5,421 nt of DNA from an uncultured Ruminococcus sp. (GTDB lineage Bacteria > Bacillota > Clostridia > Oscillospirales > Acutalibacteraceae), in contig CADCOF010000288.1 of NCBI GenBank assembly GCA_902802975.1, positions 1 to 5,421 on the forward strand, in the 5' to 3' direction. The notes under the pieces are model-generated. The model was not told the DNA's origin. It did no database searches and saw only the letters and a list, made by a program, of their open reading frames with translations. Below are positions 4,115 through 5,421 of this stretch, piece by piece. The position numbers and the translations under genes were made by a program. Each line of letters starts with the position of its first letter. Position 1 is the first letter of the stretch.

Positions 4115-5362
4115 ATGGCTTTTCAATTAGAAGAGGAGTTTAACGGCAATCTGCCGGTTATAAAAGTTATTGGAGTTGGCGGCGGCGGCGGAAATGCCGT
4201 TAACCGCATGGTAGACAGCGGCGTATCGTCCGTTGAATTTATTGCGATAAATACCGATGACCACGTTTTGCAGAAATCCAAAGCGAATCAAAAAATCCAT
4301 ATCGGTGAAAAACTCACACACGGCAAGGGCGCAGGCTCTCAGCCCGCTATAGGCGCAAAAGCTGCCGAGGAAAATAAAGACGAGATAGCTGCTGTACTCA
4401 AAGATACGGATATGGTATTCATCACAGCCGGCATGGGCGGCGGCACAGGAACCGGCGCGGCTCCCATCGTTGCAAAAATTGCAAAAGACATGGGTATACT
4501 CACGGTAGCAATTGTAACAAAGCCGTTTGCATTTGAGGGCAGACACCGCATGCAGCAGGCCGAGGCCGGTATAGAGGCTCTGCGCATGAACGTAGACTCG
4601 CTTGTCATTGTACCGAACGAGCGTCTGAAAATGCTTGAGGATCTTCCGACTCTCACACTGCTCAATGCGTTCTCTATCGCAGATGACGTTTTGAAGCAGG
4701 GCGTTCAGAGTATTTCCGACCTGATCTTGGTTCCGGGTCTTGTTAACCTCGATTTCGCCGATGTAACGTCAATTATGGCAGACGCAGGTCTCGCTCACAT
4801 GGGCGTTGGCGTTGCAACAGGAGACGGCAAGGCGGAAACCGCTGCAATGAAGGCTATCAGCTCGCCGCTGCTTGAAACAACCATCGAGGGCGCAAAGGGT
4901 CTTGTTGTCAACATTACAGCGTCGCCCGATGTAGGACTTGAAGAAATCGACAAGGCGTCTACGCTTATCACAAGCAAGGCAGATGAAGACGCAAACATCA
5001 TTTGGGGTGCTGCACTCAGAGACGACATGCAGGATAAAATTCAGATCACAGTCATTGCAACGGGCTTCGGCAACAGTGCGCCTGTGAACATGATGCCTCC
5101 GATACCTGTTATGGAGCCTATAGCACCGCCTGTAATGCCTACAGCACCCGTAATGCCCACGATACCTGTTTCAATGCCGGAAGTTCCTGTCGTACCGGAA
5201 CCTCCCGTTCAGACAAGACCAAGCTCGAATGAGCCTGAGAGAAGAACCGTTGAAATCAACATGAACAAGCCGGCTGCACCTGCAGAACAAAGAAGAACTG
5301 CACCCCCGGTTGACGAGGACGACGCTTTTTTTCAAATTATGAAAATGTTTAACGACGACTAA
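4115..5362 (+). CDS. ftsZ: Cell division protein FtsZ
   Basis: A 415-residue tubulin-like GTPase that polymerises at midcell into the division ring and directs septal wall synthesis. The N-terminal GTP-binding domain shows the glycine-rich [13 protein letters not shown] (20-32), NTDD (46-49), the tubulin signature [10 protein letters not shown] (108-117), [11 protein letters not shown] (135-145) and PNERL (167-171). The T7 loop NLDFAD (211-216) supplies the catalytic acidic residues for the neighbouring subunit. NIIWGA (294-299) belongs to the C-terminal domain. Residues about 322-400 are a flexible linker rich in Pro, Met and Val. The final peptide (about 401-415, [14 protein letters not shown]) is acidic and lacks the usual IPxFLR-type core and basic end. 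The gene has its own promoter and terminator, and no ftsA or other division gene is in the window. Confidence 0.98.
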   Translation: MAFQLEEEFNGNLPVIKVIGVGGGGGNAVNRMVDSGVSSVEFIAINTDDHVLQKSKANQKIHIGEKLTHGKGAGSQPAIGAKAAEENKDEIAAVLKDTDMVFITAGMGGGTGTGAAPIVAKIAKDMGILTVAIVTKPFAFEGRHRMQQAEAGIEALRMNVDSLVIVPNERLKMLEDLPTLTLLNAFSIADDVLKQGVQSISDLILVPGLVNLDFADVTSIMADAGLAHMGVGVATGDGKAETAAMKAISSPLLETTIEGAKGLVVNITASPDVGLEEIDKASTLITSKADEDANIIWGAALRDDMQDKIQITVIATGFGNSAPVNMMPPIPVMEPIAPPVMPTAPVMPTIPVSMPEVPVVPEPPVQTRPSSNEPERRTVEINMNKPAAPAEQRRTAPPVDEDDAFFQIMKMFNDD

Positions 5363-5376
5363 AAATAAAGTAATTG

Positions 5377-5409
5377 AAAACGGTGGGCTTTTGCGGCTCA
5401 CCGTTTTTT
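5377..5409 (+). terminator. Intrinsic terminator of ftsZ
   Basis: AAAACGGTG (5377-5385) pairs with CACCGTTTT (5399-5407). The stem extends inward by a G-U and two G-C pairs around a 7-nt loop, and the T-run ends at 5409. It begins 14 nt after the ftsZ stop. This is a strong Rho-independent terminator and indicates that ftsZ is the last, and here probably only, gene of its transcript. Confidence 0.92.
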
Positions 5410-5421
5410 GTTATAGTAAAC

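Noticed and set aside
4127..5401. Minus-strand open frames opposite ftsZ (139, 108, 77 and 76 codons)
   Set aside because: They are antisense shadows of a strongly conserved gene, with no ribosome sites or recognisable domains.

Overview
The window looks like a chromosomal piece of a low-to-moderate-GC Gram-positive bacterium (Firmicutes/Clostridia, perhaps the Ruminococcaceae/Oscillospiraceae; this placement is inference). The signs are a tyrosine kinase split from its membrane activator, a class B sortase with a sortase-anchored protein, purine-rich Shine-Dalgarno sequences, and an FtsZ whose short acidic C-terminal peptide differs from the usual basic one.

Left and centre (1-3529, minus strand): five closely spaced genes read leftwards as one probable operon. 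In transcription order these are a Wzz/CapA-type chain-length determinant (3529-2735), a CpsD/CapB-type tyrosine kinase (2728-1886), a class B sortase (1866-1051), a secreted Thr/Ser-stalk protein with an SPQTG sorting signal (1020-91), and the first 28 codons of a probable membrane protein cut by the window edge (84-1). Gaps are about 6, 19, 30 and 6 nt. No terminator or second promoter is visible between them.

Middle (3530-4114): a 585-bp divergent intergenic region. It holds a near-consensus sigma-A promoter for the left operon, a leader of about 130 nt with two dyads, a GC-rich island (about 3755-3900) with two identical 37-bp hairpin repeats, a 14-bp palindrome and a third hairpin, and then AT-rich DNA with the promoter and leader of ftsZ.

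Right (4115-5421, plus strand): ftsZ stands alone, with its own promoter, a strong ribosome binding site and a strong intrinsic terminator.

The left operon appears to join control of a surface polysaccharide (copolymerase plus tyrosine kinase) to covalent display of a surface protein (sortase plus substrate). FtsZ, facing away, builds the division ring. Nothing here proves a new system. The most notable points are the kinase/sortase/substrate operon, the kinase's alternating Tyr-basic tail, the GC-rich repeat island between the divergent promoters, and the unusual FtsZ tail.
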